Positions 23,129-24,043 of a stretch of DNA of 24,043 nucleotides are shown piece after piece (position 1 is the stretch's first letter; each line of letters starts with the position of its first letter). The translations under genes and the position numbers were made by a program. Location of the stretch: assembly GCA_905373305.1 (NCBI GenBank), contig CAJPSM010000013.1:1-24043 (forward strand), in the 5' to 3' direction. The DNA is from an uncultured Streptococcus sp. Its GTDB lineage: Bacteria; Bacillota; Bacilli; Lactobacillales; Streptococcaceae. The notes beneath the pieces are model-generated. The model was not told where the DNA came from, made no database searches, and was given only the letters and a program-made list of their open reading frames with translations.

Positions 23129-23968
23129 ATGAAGAGAAAGAAAATTGCCCTTGTACTTGCACTGTTCTTTAGCTTCTTCCTGACGGCTTGTACTCAGAAG
23201 GCAAGTGATCCGAATCAGGATAATTGGTCCAAATATCAAAAGCAGGGGAGCATTACCATTGGATTTGACAATACCTTTGTTCCCATGGGATTTGAGGAAA
23301 AGAATGGCCAGTATGCAGGTTTTGATATAGACCTTTCCCAAGCTGTTTCAGAGAAGCTAGGAATTCAGGTGAACTTTCAACCCATCGACTGGGATATGAA
23401 AGAAACGGAACTACAAAATGGTACCATTGATGCCATCTGGAATGGCTATACAGCTACAGATGAACGGAAAGAGAAGGTTGCTTTTACAATTCCTTATATG
23501 GAAAATCAGCAAGTTTTAGTTTCTAAAAAATCTCAGAACATCCAGTCAGTTCAAGATATGAATAACAAGGTTTTGGGAGCTCAGGCAGGATCTTCTGGCT
23601 ATTTGGATTTTGAAGGACAACCAGAATTACTCAAGAATCGAGTGAAAGACCAGAAGGCCAATCAATACCAAAGTTTCAATGAAGCCTTGATTGATTTGAA
23701 AAATGATCGGATTGATGCCTTGTTGATTGACCGTGTTTATGCCAATTACTACCTCCAGTCTGAAGGGATATTGAATGACTACAATGTCTTTTCAGCTGGA
23801 TTTGAAAGTGAAGCTTTTGCAGTCGGTGTCAGACCTGCTGATAAAACTTTGCTAGATGCTTTGAACCAAGCCTTTGTTGCACTATACAAAGAAGGAAAGT
23901 TCCAGGAAATCAGTCAAAAATGGTTTGGGGAAGATGTAGCAACCAGTCAAGTTAAAAATCAAGAATAA
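23129..23968 (+). CDS. aatB: Amino-acid ABC transporter substrate-binding lipoprotein (AatB-like)
   Basis: The 279-residue product begins MKRKKIALVLALFFSFFLTAC, a lipoprotein signal peptide with lipobox LTAC and lipidation at C21, so it is anchored outside the membrane. The mature part is a cluster-3 (polar amino acid) periplasmic-type binding fold with FVPMGFEEKNGQYAGFDIDL, and ATDERKEKVAFTIPY in which R113 should hold the ligand carboxylate. The order permease-ATPase-binding protein matches the pneumococcal AatB locus as I remember it, hence the symbol. ATG at 23129 follows AGGAGGTG; a GTG six bases earlier lies in that site. It is the last gene of its operon. Confidence 0.9.
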   Translation: MKRKKIALVLALFFSFFLTACTQKASDPNQDNWSKYQKQGSITIGFDNTFVPMGFEEKNGQYAGFDIDLSQAVSEKLGIQVNFQPIDWDMKETELQNGTIDAIWNGYTATDERKEKVAFTIPYMENQQVLVSKKSQNIQSVQDMNNKVLGAQAGSSGYLDFEGQPELLKNRVKDQKANQYQSFNEALIDLKNDRIDALLIDRVYANYYLQSEGILNDYNVFSAGFESEAFAVGVRPADKTLLDALNQAFVALYKEGKFQEISQKWFGEDVATSQVKNQE

Positions 23969-23988
23969 GAAAAAGAGATTGAGTGAAC

Positions 23989-24043
23989 TGAACTGCACCC
24001 CAAAAGTTAGACAGAAAAAATCTAACTTTTGGGGTGTTTTTAT
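23989..24043 (+). terminator. Terminator hairpin resembling an IS3-family element end
   Basis: A perfect 16-base stem (CACCCCAAAAGTTAGA at 23996-24011 against its complement at 24021-24036) is followed by TTTTTAT and would end the importer transcript. Its left flank, TGAACTGCACCCC, resembles the terminal repeat of IS150/IS861-type elements as I remember them. The window ends here, so whether a transposase follows is unknown. Confidence 0.7.

Overview
The window looks like a chromosomal segment of a Streptococcus of the mitis/oralis group: low GC, strong AGGAGG-type ribosome binding sites, extended -10 promoters, a BOX repeat, and the streptococcal ATP synthase gene order c-a-b-delta-alpha-gamma-beta-epsilon. 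The c-subunit sequence, as I remember the pneumococcal one, differs enough to suggest a close relative rather than S. pneumoniae itself. Species assignment is inference. Nearly all of it is core housekeeping sequence; the accessory-looking parts are a bacitracin/lantibiotic-type sensing and efflux module, a BOX element and an IS-like end.

Layout, left to right: the last codons of tuf with its terminator; a protein-targeting operon (ylxM, an unrecognised 71-residue gene, ffh) read rightward; a four-gene leftward BceAB-RS-like operon (ABC ATPase, large permease, response regulator, intramembrane-sensing kinase) convergent with ffh; leftward guaA; a divergent GntR/HutC regulator; a U32 peptidase-family gene (TrhP-like) with a CHY zinc-finger gene; the eight-gene atp operon with a BOX element between atpG and atpD; a leftward YkgB-type lactonase gene; an AI-2E family membrane protein overlapping a TPR protein gene; a polar amino-acid ABC importer (permease, ATPase, lipoprotein); and finally a hairpin resembling an IS3-family end.

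How the genes work together: YlxM and Ffh belong to the signal recognition particle pathway. In the Bce-like module the transporter is expected to act both as pump and as sensor for the kinase, and an inverted repeat just upstream of its promoter fits feedback through its own regulator. The atp operon encodes the whole proton-translocating F1Fo enzyme, which in streptococci mainly extrudes protons at ATP cost. The last three genes form one importer operon.

No intergenic gap exceeds 300 bases. I found no tRNA, rRNA, CRISPR array or phage genes, and no clear wholly novel multi-gene system. The best leads are the possibly leaderless ylxM transcript, the 71-residue gene in the SRP operon, the BOX insertion inside the atp operon, and the inverted-repeat region between guaA and the Bce-like module.
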